DNA of 64,000 nt. Source: Podospora pseudoanserina. Taxonomy: Eukaryota > Ascomycota > Sordariomycetes > Sordariales > Podosporaceae. The translations under genes were made by a program, and so were the position numbers. This document shows, one piece after another, positions 47,118-57,907 of this stretch. Numbering within the stretch: the first letter of the stretch is position 1; each line of letters opens with the position of its first letter. The notes under the pieces were generated by a model. The model was given only the letters and a program-made list of their open reading frames with translations. It made no database searches and was not told the DNA's origin. Where the stretch lies: contig NC_085923.1 in NCBI RefSeq assembly GCF_035222485.1, positions 1,426,001 to 1,490,000 on the forward strand. Direction: 5' to 3'.

Positions 47118-47820
47118 ATGGCCGGTTCATATGACGCTGCGACTTACTTGCTCGACAAGGAAAACATCCGCGACACTGTCATCCGCATGGTGAGTTGCCA
47201 GTGGGTACTCTTTGTCCGGGCAGTGGGAGTTGCTGATGTTCCTTCCCGCAACAGATGTTCGCCTTTGACGACGCCGCCACTGAAACATTGATCAATGATG
47301 TTTATGCGCCTGTCATCGAGCTCAGCTACGACAAGCTGTTGCTCGGTGATGAGTTTCATCAGAAGAAGATCTCCAGTGAGGAGTGGGCTAAAAGTCTGGA
47401 GCATATGCATGACAAGTTTGATACGACGGAGCATATTATTCAGTGAGTTTTTCCCATCGCCAAGCATAGATGAAGCTGATGATTCCCTCGCAGGAACGTT
47501 TTGATTGAGCTGCCGCAGCCGGGGGGTGGGGTGCAGAGGCCAAAAAATGTCAAGGCGAGGGCTATCGCTCATGGGATCTTCTACAAGAGAGATGGGGGGG
47601 AGGGGAGGCCGAGTGTTATGGCTTTGAGGAATGGGGTGAGTCAGTTTCTGTCAGTGTTGAGGTTGCTTGAGTTCGTTGGGTGGCTGACTTTGTGACACGG
47701 TAGGGCTCGTACAAGCTGGAGCTGGTCAGGATTAAGGAGACGGAGGAGAAGGGGGAGAATCCGTGGCGGATTAGTGGGTTGGATGTCACGCTTGACTGGC
47801 AGGATATGCCTAGTTCGTGA
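47118..47820 (+). CDS. NTF2/SnoaL-like fold protein in the PKS cluster
   Basis: Four exons, 47118-47189, 47255-47442, 47494-47635 and 47704-47820 (introns 65, 51 and 68 nt), give 172 aa. It starts MAGSYDAATYLLDKENIRDT, a helical lead-in, then VYAPVIELSYDKLLLGDE and an EEWAKSLEHMHDKFDTTEHI segment. The rest is strand-rich: VKARAIAHGIFYKR, GSYKLELVRIKE, WRISGLDVTLDWQ. A short helical start followed by such strands is the cone-shaped NTF2/SnoaL fold, used by hydratases, isomerases and cyclases of natural-product pathways; the assignment is by pattern, not by search. Placed between PKS and oxidase with a TCGGCCGA site upstream, it is probably a tailoring or ring-forming enzyme. No signal peptide, so cytosolic. 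Confidence 0.75.
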
Positions 47821-48196
47821 GAGCCAAATCAATCGCTGTCCCTTTAGCCAGCCTCGGCATCTTCTACCTGTGTCTAAAGTACTTTCCGTGGAAAGAAAAT
47901 ACTTGGCTGGATGATGAGGTCCGTGTTTGTTTGAGAGAAATGCTAGAGGTACACGACCTTTTCTTTCGAGACGTGAATTACCCACAGTCTGGTTGGGGTT
48001 AGGGGAAGGAAGGGGGTAGGAATAGGGATAGAGTATATCATCTGGTGAATATCGGGCCTTGCGATGGGTTAGCGTTAAAGCCGCGATGGTTCTCAGGGGG
48101 CGATGCGTGTTTGAAAAGGGGTAACACTAGACTTTCTCCTGTGCTCCAGCCCCGAAACGGACTCCTGCTACCTATGTAGACCGTGCCTCCGTCTAC
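47821..48196. other. Convergent 3' flanks
   Basis: Short spacer between the NTF2-like gene and the leftward FAD oxidase; no gene seen. Confidence 0.5.
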
Positions 48197-49966
48197 CTAG
48201 CTCTCCAATGGAACTATGGGGTTGTAATATGCAAACTTATTGAGGGGATCGTACTGTGCCTTGAGGGCACGTAGCTTCTCCAACCGCCACGGTTCATAGC
48301 CGTACATGGACTCCAGCGACTCGTGGCCCGCAGCATAGTTGACGTATGTCGTGGGCTTCCGCCATTCACCTTCGCCTGCGTTCCACAGATCCTCCGTTTC
48401 CCGAGCCCACTGGAAGGCAAAGTCCTCCAGGCCCGAGTTTGGTGGAGGCATGGCGTCGAAGTACCTGCGGTGAAATGTCAATACTGTGGTACAGCGGCAG
48501 GAACTGTTTCACTCACATCAGAAGATTATCGTCACGCAGTGGAAAAGCAGAGCCCTCCGGCTTGCCCCTCAGAACACCCTCAACGGCATAGCCTTCATGG
48601 ACTAGCTTGGTGCCTGACAGCAACGGCTCCTTGGAGACCTTCTTGTTGTACAGGTCATAGAGCTGCCGCTGTACAGTGACGTTGTAGACTTGGAGGCCGG
48701 CTGTGCCTGTGATATGGACCTTGCTCGGCGCGCACAGATCTGATTCCAGTCCGCTGATCAAGATGTCTGAGATGGAGGTGAATGGCACATCGCCTTCATC
48801 CACCGCCACGGGGCCGAGGGCATCGAACGATGACAGATCCGCTGCGGCATCCTCTTTGGAGCCTCCGTAGATGAATGTCCAGAATATTGTGGCCTGAAGA
48901 ACTGTTAGTGGTAGGCGGCGGTACCTGTGCTGGCCATTATCTCACCTCAGTAGTGCTCACGCTCGGCTCCATGGTGTAAACACCAAACGCCCCTCCCCAC
49001 GTCGGCGAAAGGCTACCATTTGCATGGAACTTATTCAGCTCCTCGAAGAGCGGCTCAACGTGTTTTCCTGTGAAGACGTAGTTCCTGTAGTAGTAAGACG
49101 GGACCGTGACCGGGTAAATCTTCATATCAAAACTGGTGACAATGCCAAAGTTGTGGCCGGCGCCTCTCATCGCCCACCACAAGTCGGGATAGGATGTTTC
49201 GCTAACCGTGATGGCTGTTCCATTGGCGAGCACAACGTTCAGGCCGATCAGGTTGTCGGCTATGAGGCCATGGACGCCCTGCTGCACACCGTGACCGCCT
49301 CCCAATGCTGGTCCGACCATGCCGACGCAGGAGCAACTTCCAGTTGCTGAGAGGAGGAGGAACATTGTTAATTTCTAAATAGTCGTTGATTATCAAGGCT
49401 AGAAACTCACTTGTAACATAGCCCTCCTTCCAAAGGACGTCAATCGTCTCATAATTCCGTGCCCCAGCCTGGAGCTTAGCCGTCATCGCATCCTTGTTGA
49501 TGGAGATGTCTGTCAGACTTCTCACGTCGATCTGGATGCCGTTGAACCTTCCAACAGTTGACGTTAATGAGTGCCCGCGATTGACAACAAAGAAGTTGAT
49601 ACCATGCTCATTTGCATATTTCACCTAGTTCAAACTGTTGGTTTTCTCGCTCTGAGTGGATAGGCAGGGACCGCTTACAATCGTCGGGATATCGTCCTCT
49701 ACCCCGGGTTGAACAACAACCTGCACCTGCGGCACCGCGAAATCTTGATATCGCTCGGTAGCGTCCGGCCAACGGGAGTCGTCTGGCCCAAAAATACTGG
49801 CATTCTTGGAAAGCGAAGGGCCGAGCCCTTGCTGAACAGACTCAGACGGCAAGGGGCTCTGTCTTGGAACTGGCATCTGAGCGTAGTCCTTTGGGTTGGT
49901 ATACGCCGCAGCGAGGGCTTGGGTGAGGGTGATGCCCAGTGCAACAAAACAATAGAGCGACGGCAT
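48197..49966 (-). CDS. Secreted FAD-linked oxidase (BBE/VAO type)
   Basis: Five exons, 49966-49679, 49624-49411, 49346-48946, 48893-48517 and 48464-48197 (introns 52-64 nt), give 515 aa. The first 20 residues (LYCFVALGITLTQALAA core) form a signal peptide. The PCMH FAD domain shows VQVVVQPGVEDDI, then FFVVNRGHSLTS, whose His is the usual covalent FAD site. GSCSCVGMVGPALGGGHG supplies Cys residues at the second covalent site of bicovalent BBE enzymes, and LWWAMRGAGHNFGIVTSF closes the domain. The C-terminal BBE segment is WRLEKLRALKAQYDPLNKF. Such enzymes oxidise alcohols or make C-C rings; Sol5 of the solanapyrone pathway is a member that oxidises and guides a Diels-Alder step. A similar job is inferred here. 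Confidence 0.92.
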
Positions 49967-50735
49967 CGTTGTGAAGATACAATGCTTGGGCAGATTAGGA
50001 GAAGTCTATGGGGGTCCAGAAGTGAACGGGCTGATCAAGATGGTGAGATGCATGTAGATGTAGTTACCGACAGATGGATTCACGACTTTCAGATCCCGCC
50101 GTGGCGGCGGTGTGCGGAACACCGGAAGTGGCCATGGTAGTATTATCCATCGCAGAAGATCGGGTTTGGATTGGGCGTGTTGTTGGTATGGTACGATTTC
50201 GCCCCGAAATATCTCGGCTTTCAACCGAGTAATCACCAACCAGCTTCTGTTGGTAACGTCAAAGTCTTGGAACGTTCTTAACTCCACCTAGCTCCGACCA
50301 GCTGGCCCAGATTCTTCAAAGTGTCATAGGAAAATGTCAAGGTGATTGTTATTTGAAAGTGAAATTGCAACATATTCGTTACCAGAGAGGTGGCAAAGAA
50401 GATACAAATAATGTCAGAAATGCCCAATGAAGTGAATTGAGAAAGTTGTTCTAAAGGGATTGCCGGTACTTGAAAGTTGGTAGATTAGAAATCGATGACT
50501 TTCGATGTGGGATGGCTTCCTTTTGTAGAAACCTTGGTTAGTAATGAAGCTTTTCCACAATTGTTGTTTGGTCGGCGGCCCAGGTAACAGCACATATAAA
50601 ACCAAGATCCGGAATGGCGGAGAAACGCACAATGCTGTTATGAGGTATGATGTCAAGATCATAGTAGGTATTCATATGTCCTACTTGAGCAAAACTTCAA
50701 TTCTCCCAAACAGAAGGCCAACGCCCCTATCCAAT
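49967..50735. promoter_or_regulatory. FAD-oxidase promoter / P450 3' flank
   Basis: No exact TCGGCCGA here. Other CGG-rich inverted elements are present: CCGCC-GT-GGCGG near 50098 and CTCGG-N7-CCGAG at 50213-50229. They could bind the same or another zinc-cluster protein. Confidence 0.4.
50213..50229. promoter_or_regulatory. Inverted repeat CTCGG-N7-CCGAG
   Basis: Perfect 5-bp arms around 7 bases, 247 bases upstream of the FAD-oxidase start. CGG-N7-CCG spacing fits a zinc-cluster dimer site. No binding evidence. Confidence 0.4.
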
Positions 50736-52536
50736 CTACCAGGAATTCACCTTCCGCAACCTGACATAAACCTTCTGCGGCTGTCTCGAAATTCCATCAA
50801 ACCCAGCATAACCTCCCAAAGCCTCTGGAATCTCCAACAACTCAAAATTCCAAACCACCAACGCCATAATCGTTCTAATCTCCAGATGCGCCAGCTTCCT
50901 CCCCCAGCATTGTCTGATACCCATGCCGAATCCCAGCTGCGGTCCCGCGCCTGCATCAAACTCCACACTCCCATCCTCCTTGGTGACAAGCCAGCGCTCA
51001 GGCTCAAACAGCTTCAGATCCTTGGACTCATCCCAATGAGGCCGTCTCTTCGCCGCCTTGGACGTCGGGCTACGAGCATTCTCGTTTACAGGCAGCGAAG
51101 GGGAGAGGTATCCAGGTCCGGCATTGACCATAAAGACCTGGCATCCTTTAGGGATCTTGTAGCCCAGGATTTCGGTGTCTTCCGTAGCCTCTCTTGTCAT
51201 GCTGAATGGTGTCAGGCGCAGCGTCTCCTCGATGACCGCCTCAAGGTAAGGAATTCTCGCTCGGCGAAGTTCTTCAAAGGTGGGGAAGCGTTTTTCTGCA
51301 ACAGCCTCTGGAAGAGCAGAGTACAGTGCATCGCGGAGTTTAGCCTGGGCTTCGGGGTAGCCAGTCAAATACTTGGTAACCCACCCCATTGATCCCCCTG
51401 TGGTATGATGACCGGCGATCATGTCTGCAAAAATCTAGCAGAGGATTTTCGTTAGCACAACCTGCTTTTTGGCTACTTGCTGCGGCCACGCTCACCTCAT
51501 CGACCATGATGTGACTGTTCAACAGAGGCTCACGCCCTTGTTTCTCAGCTGCAATCTTCTCCCGCATCAGATGGTGCTCCAGAGCTGTCTTGACCTCGCC
51601 CGCTTCAAAATTCCGAATCGCCACGTCGAGCTGCTTGGGGACGACTTGTTCCTTTTGTGAGAAGATCTTCCGGAACCATGGCTGTTGGCTCCACCACCAG
51701 AAACTGAGTTTGGGCGCCCAGGCAATTGTGGTCTTTTCCAAGACATCAGGTGCGTGATGGACAGCGGCGAGGAATGGCGAGATTGGAGTCTCAGGAAAGA
51801 CCACAGGCTCGTCCTTGCTGGCTGGGGGGATTTGCGAGGACCTCATGTTGGATATCGTCTCCAACTGAGGGTCCGTTGCCGAGTCTGGAATATTTCCGCC
51901 GAAAGCGTAGTGTACCATGGTGTCGAGGGCAGCGTGGTAGTAATCCGACCGCACAGAAAACGGTCTCCCGTCGGCAAGCTTCATCTTTGCCTCGAAAAGC
52001 TTGACGAGCTTCAACCCCTCGCTGTGAAGAAAAGGGCCCATGAAGCTGTTCAGGAAGTTTGGTGCCATCAAGTCTTGCTTGAGGTGGCGGCGGGCTCGGA
52101 AGGTGGGGTCGTTGGTCTTGTACCTCGCATTCCAATCACCCAAAGCGAGGAGCCCGTCGATCAAGAACTGAGGCTTCTCAAACTCGGTGCGGCGCATCAA
52201 AATGTCCTGAGCTTCGTGGAAATCGCCCACCAGGATCCATGGCTTGGAAAACGGACGGATGAAGACTTGGCAGATGGGTTCACCCATTCGTTCGACCTGA
52301 TGGGCTAGCCACATGCTAAACTCTCCCGTGACGCTGATTTCCCTGCTCATGGCAGGTGCGTCACCGAACAACGACTTTGTAGCTTCCGTGTTGAACGGAA
52401 TGCCGGGGAGCGGTTTGGGAAGCAGCCACTGGTACAGCAAATAAGAACCAAGGACTGTGAGCGAAACAGTCAGCCAGAGTGTGGCTGTTGGCGACAGGAA
52501 GCTAGTAAGCGTCGTATAGATGTTCAGAAGAGCCAT
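50736..52536 (-). CDS. Cytochrome P450 monooxygenase
   Basis: Exons 52536-51496 and 51434-50736 (61-nt intron, GTGAGC donor, CTGCTAG acceptor) encode 579 aa. An N-terminal anchor (TATLWLTVSLTVLGSYLLY) with PKPLPGIPF hinge places it on the endoplasmic reticulum. Helix I is IAGHHTTGGSMGW, helix K EETLR, the PERF-like segment FEPERW, and the heme loop FGMGIRQCWGRKLA with the Cys ligand. Length is somewhat above the usual 500-530 aa. The start MALLNIY at 52536 is preferred over upstream in-frame Met codons because it directly precedes the anchor. Two TCGGCCGA sites lie 188 and 303 bases upstream. It probably hydroxylates the polyketide, as Sol6 does in the solanapyrone pathway. Confidence 0.95.
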
Positions 52537-52723
52537 ATTGTGGGAGTTTGCACTGAAGGCACTGTTAGGGGACGGTTGTGTTGAGCCTAATACAAATGCT
52601 TCCATACGCAATGGGGAAAGATGAGCAGAAGTCTCAACCCATGATGGCAGCAATGAAGGTGGTTTCCCGCCAGGCTCGGCGTCAGCACCAATGGCCCCCA
52701 CCGGGACCGGAAACCATGCTACG

Positions 52724-52731
52724 TCGGCCGA
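52724..52731. promoter_or_regulatory. TCGGCCGA palindrome, P450 proximal
   Basis: Exact copy, 188 bases upstream of the P450 start codon. Confidence 0.6.
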
Positions 52732-52838
52732 TTCATTTCTGTGTTACAACCAGCTTTGCCTGAGCGGGCCCGCTCGAAAAGGCTGAGGCCGGGGCACGCA
52801 CGAGAGTGAGTTTGAGGGTCAGTCTGAGCCGAGAAATG

Positions 52839-52846
52839 TCGGCCGA
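52839..52846. promoter_or_regulatory. TCGGCCGA palindrome, P450 distal
   Basis: Exact copy, 303 bases upstream of the P450 start and 115 bases from the proximal site. Confidence 0.6.
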
Positions 52847-53433
52847 TATCTGCCGGTCGGAAGGTACCGGCTCGACTGCTCGGAGGGAACGGATGTATAG
52901 CTTTCAGAGAGAGTAGCACCGAGCCAGAGAATTGATTGTCGTCCACCCAACTATTTGTAGATGCTCAGATGAGGACTACACTAGGAGACGAGAGAGCTGT
53001 GCATGAGTGTGAGGCATATTATTGTGCGTGCACATATGAATCATGTCTGCTCATTTGTGTTGCATAACCTGCGGGATGCTGCATCCTTTACAGCTTCATC
53101 AATGGCCAAGGGCCACTTTCGGTTTTACATATCACATAACGTAATCCATGTGTATAATACCTTATCATTTTCACTATGTCATTTCTCTATGGAGCGCATC
53201 GAGCGGCCCAACGCTGCCTGTCTCCATTCTATAATGTAGTAGGTAAATAGGTAAGGCAGGCAACTGGTACAAAAGTACCATTATTGCTATGACATGGGGA
53301 AAAGACACAGTATCTATTTGCTATTCCAGGATCATCAGTTGAGAGCAGCTTCGTAAGTTTGACATGACCCTATTTTCCAACACCCTAACGCCCGTCTTCT
53401 GTTCATGCAATATTCACGTATAAATCCATATCT

Positions 53434-55653
53434 TCAAAACCAACTAAATACACTCATATCAGTTGTTGGTGTATTCTCAGCCAAGAACTCTACTTCGGCA
53501 TAGTCTGGCGTCTGTAGGCAATTCCACGCCTCCGACAGCTGAAGTGCGGGATCAGTGACGACGATTGGGTCGGTATCCAGTCTCATTAGTGTGTTGGCCT
53601 CGCTAATCGTGGTATCACTGATCTTCTCTATCTTTCCAAGAAGGCGTGTGAGCGTTCTTGCGCCCACCTCAGCCATGTGGTTCATATCGGCAAGAGTTTG
53701 TAGTCGGCCTAGCGCACTCCTTACAGCCTGGATGCACTCGTCCTTAGTAACGTCAGTGACGCCTACTCCGAAAGGATCTGAGGACTTCGTCATGCTGGTA
53801 GTGGACCCCCTTCGGAGTGTGGTCTCTGCTTTTGGTGAGAAGTTTCCGTCGGAGCAGAGACACAAAAGGACCACTGCAGCCTCAAAGGTTGGGATGATGA
53901 GACTCGCATGGCGTGTGTGCGAGCCACCCATCATCAGATGGAGGGCAGAGACACCTTCAAGTAAGTTTAATGCTATGACGGCCAGCGCTCGCTTGTGGGA
54001 TGAGAGCAATATCTGCTTGTAGGCTGGGAGTTGCTGAATCGAGTTGACCTCCTGAAATAGCGCAGGGCGGAAGTTGTGGCAAAGCGACTCCAAGATGGCC
54101 ATATGAAACATCTGACGCTGTAACGGTAAGGTTGGAAGACGGGCATCCCACTTGTCGCATGTGTCAGGGTAGAGAGCAAAGACAGGTGGTATTTCGGGAA
54201 GAAACTCGCTGCAGAACTTCTCGTATCGTTCCTCTGCAGCAATGGGGTCGTATTCAGTCGCGTTCCCGGAACCATGAGTCCGCCAGAAGTTGGCTAGCTG
54301 TGCCTCGAGCACGCGCTCGGTGAACAGGTCAGGAGCATCGGCTTGAGGGACGTCGTCGAGGCCAAGCACAAGGTGCATTCGAGGCATGGTGTCAGGGTTC
54401 AGTGCGTCTGGTAAGAAAGGGATTTGATCCAGACGTTTAGATAGCACACTGTCCCAGACATAAAGATTGCAAAATGTCCTCCGTCTCATTTCCTTTTCGA
54501 GCTCGTCCATGTTGGGGCTGTAAAAACCTGGTGTGGCATCAACATGCAGCCCAATCCTCTGTGCCACTCGAACAGCGCAACTTAGCGCTTCCCAGTGCGC
54601 ATTTGTTCGGCCCTGGCACAGTGACCTCAGCCCAGCAAAAGCGACGTGCTGAACCCGTATAAGAGACCCGCGTGCGTCGAGGCGTGAGCAGATTGGTGTG
54701 AGTGCATCGGCCACTCTATCACAGGACTTACGGATGTCAGCCAGCGGCACTCCCCTGATGCTGTCGATAGTACAGGTCGGCGAAGGGAGGAACTGAGAGG
54801 CATAGGAACATATCCTGAGAACCAGCACTGCAAACTCGATACCGTAGGCAGTCGATGTCCGCTCCATTTCCCACCATTTCTGATAATGTGAAAGAAACCA
54901 AGGCGGATATATGAGCTGATCCATCCTGGGTTGAAGCCTTGTCAGCTACTCTTTCGTTGAATAGGTAACGTGGTTGGACAAACTGCATCGGCAGAACTTA
55001 CCAGCTAACCTCCGCGATGAAATACCGTACAAGAAAGTCGAAGATGGAACGATTAGGCATCGAAGCGAACAGCCTTTGGGCTATGATCGCCGTTTCTTCT
55101 GGCACTGGTGTGGGCTCGCTGCTGTGCCCCGTTGCATCGTCATCTGCCCCTAGCTGTGAGGCGTGGTAAGCGTGAGAAAAGACGTCTGACTCGGACGCAA
55201 CTTACCTTTCTCACCAGAGCAATCGTGTTGGATTTGCTATTCTCAAAATACCCGAAAACCTCCGCAAGGGATGTCGGTTCTCTCCCCTCTTTGAGACCCC
55301 CCCAGTTGATCGTGTCCTGGACTGAAGATGAAGCAGAGGGCCTCCTTTCAGCCTGAGTCTCCTGTTGGCTATCATCTGTTTGGATTTCATCATCATGAAG
55401 GTGGTCCTTCTGGGCTTGGGGTGGACTGGGTGGTAATGTAGCTTGAGAAGGGTTGTAGGCGCATTGTTCGGGGCGTCGACGGCGGCTGCAATGGTTACAT
55501 GGATACTGCCGGTTGCACTGTGACGGGATAGCATGTCAGTGAGGGACTTGATGCCAAGATTCCCTGGTATGTGCAATTGCAACCAACCTTCTGTTTCCTA
55601 GTGTAACAAGGGATACATGATGAAACCACCCGTTTTCTCTGGCTTGATTGCAT
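53434..55653 (-). CDS. Zn2Cys6 transcription factor, likely cluster regulator
   Basis: Four exons, 55653-55588, 55517-55206, 55153-55002 and 54925-53434 (introns 70, 52 and 76 nt), give 673 aa. The binuclear cluster is C-x2-C-x6-C-x5-C-x2-C-x8-C: CIPCYTRKQKCNRQYPC then NHCSRRRRPEQC, residues 13-41. The first intron falls between KQK and the third Cys. A linker with acidic and Gln-rich parts follows, then a fungal-specific TF middle domain (from about residue 180: YFIAEVSW, ADALTPICSRLDARGSLIRV, LSCAVRVAQRIGLHVD, MRRRTFCNLYVWDSVLSKRL). A position inside the cluster suggests it switches these genes on. Its own upstream region has no TCGGCCGA that I see. Confidence 0.95.
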
Positions 55654-57907
55654 TGTCGATTCGGCGTTCAGGGTGCTGAAAGAGGTATCAACTTCACCAG
55701 GGTCCAGACTCGGTTTTCCCCAGCATCCACTCGTGGGCTACCTATTTACTTTAAGTGCGAGTAGAGCCGACTTTGTCAAGTGGAAGAAGATATCCTACGC
55801 CTCTGAGCCGCATTGTGGGATAGCTGTGTGGAGCTGTACTAGTATGGTCATCTACAGACAAATGTAACCGTTGGCAACGATCAATCCTGAGTACCACTAA
55901 GCACCACCAATTGAAGCTGCATTTCTTCATCGTCTTGCGTTTACCCCGATACGTGATCCCGGATGCCGCATATTGTATTGCATCATCAGCCCTCCAAGTA
56001 CCGGAATTGGGAGCCGTTGAACGGTAAAGGGAAGGGCCGCTTCGCGCCACCGCCAGAATACTGAGTGTCTCGATATCCGGCTTCTGACTGGACTGCGCCC
56101 CATCCACACAGCCCTTACTGCAAAGTGCGGAGCAAGAAGCTCAAACGCGTGTTCGTTGTCAGAAGAATGGAAAATTTCGTGTTTGATGAAAAGCCCCCCA
56201 AAATAGGCAGCATGCTCTACCTAGGTAAGCACAGTCTACAGGCCTTTTGCGTCAGATGAGAAGGACTTGAGGATAGTTCAAAGAAGTTCCATTGATGTTT
56301 GGGCCCTTGACCCTACGCTGCAGTCCGAGGTCTCTAGTTCTGTCCCCGAGATGGCGCGTCAGTGTAATGCCACACATTGGGCTGGCACGGATTTCTACCA
56401 ATGGAAACCTTGCCCTGTTTATCCCATCAGTCATCAATACGCTTTGTACCTATGTCAACGGAACCAATATTCTACCTATGTGGGGGTCACTCTGCCGTTC
56501 TTGTCCGGAGAATTGCCTAGTTTAGACAAGGTCCGCAGACGGATTCCTTTTGGTTGAGCCCACAGGATACCCAACTCATTCGACGATCTCGATCCAAAAC
56601 CACAGTCCCCCTCAAACAGCCGCATGGAACAGAAACAAGCTTAGCTGTGCCATGCCCATGCGCTCGCCACCGACAATCTGCATAGGGCTCAAGTTGATGT
56701 GGTGATGTATCCTGATTTAGTCCGGGTCCGAAGGTAGCACAGCGTATCACGACTCCACATGCAACGACATAGCTCTTTGAGAATCGCACCTTATCAGTTA
56801 TCAGAGAGAACTTTTCATAAGGATCAAGTGTTGCATATCTTAAGAATAGCCTGCCATCGGCGCGCAGTTTACTTCCCACAAGGGTATTCAGTTCACCGGA
56901 CATGTACCCTGATAATGTTGTAGTTAGGTAGGTCAGCACTTACCCATACTGTGTGATGCCATAGTGATTGTATGAGCAATTATGCATGTCAGCTTGCCAT
57001 CCACCGGGACCCTGACTGCGATTCGCCCGGGTTCTTGCCGATCGTCCCGTGGTATTCAGCAGCTGAACATTTACCTACATAATATATTATGGCTTTGCCC
57101 CCTTGAATTCTCGGGCCGTACACTCAGTCCTTGGGTGTTACCTACTCATGAATGCCCGTGGAAGGGCTACAGAAGGTTATGCAACGTCCATGCACACATA
57201 CACAACATGCAAACGAAAGGTGGTAGTCAGTACTTCGGTCATTACCTGCGCGCTTTGCTGGTCCATGCCTACCATTGAGCAGTCATAGTTATTGAAGATT
57301 AATGAACCTAAAAGCTATCCCTTATTACATCTTGCGAGTAATCACATATCGAGGAATCACTTAGCACTGAGCTGTCAATCGAAATCCTTATCTGGGTCCG
57401 GGTTCAGTTCTTTATCTGTGGTTTCATGTCGGGAATCCCTTATGTCCGGATTAATAATGGACAATTTGCGTTTCGGACTTTAGGGCTACTTGCCTTGTTG
57501 CGAGCGACTGGAACTTTGTTTTGCTCTGTCAGAGATCGTCCCATTCCTTGCCAATTTCGTTGAATGAGATGCAACAGAGTAATATACTTGAGAAGCGATT
57601 GGCCCTCTGCTCAGACCAACACTCATATCACTCTCCTAATCTTGCAGACCGTGAAGACTTACTGGCAGAAGATGGCATCCTGCCATCGCAGCCTCAGCCG
57701 AGATTTTTCGGCCATTGAAGTCAACATAAATCAGGAACAGTTTCCATTTCCTGCTTTGTGGCCCCTGATGCCTCTTTGTTGGTGGTTCACCGCTTCTTTC
57801 TATGCATGATTACTACGCGTCGTTCCTTAACAAGGAAAGGTGAAGTCCCAATCAGCTCGCCGTTCGTTTCGACTTGTCACTATCCGTCTCCTACCCTACC
57901 ACACCTC
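55654..57907. other. Intergenic 2.25 kb between regulator and MFS gene
   Basis: Divergent promoter space; open frames are short and without domains. A partial cluster-type motif, TCGGCCAT, sits at 57708, 200 bases before the MFS start. The size could hide a small unrecognised gene. Confidence 0.45.

Larger units (their letters stand above)
52537..53433. promoter_or_regulatory. P450 promoter / regulator 3' flank
   Basis: The P450-proximal part carries two exact TCGGCCGA palindromes (52724-52731, 52839-52846). The rest is AT-rich 3' flank of the Zn2Cys6 gene. Confidence 0.6.
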
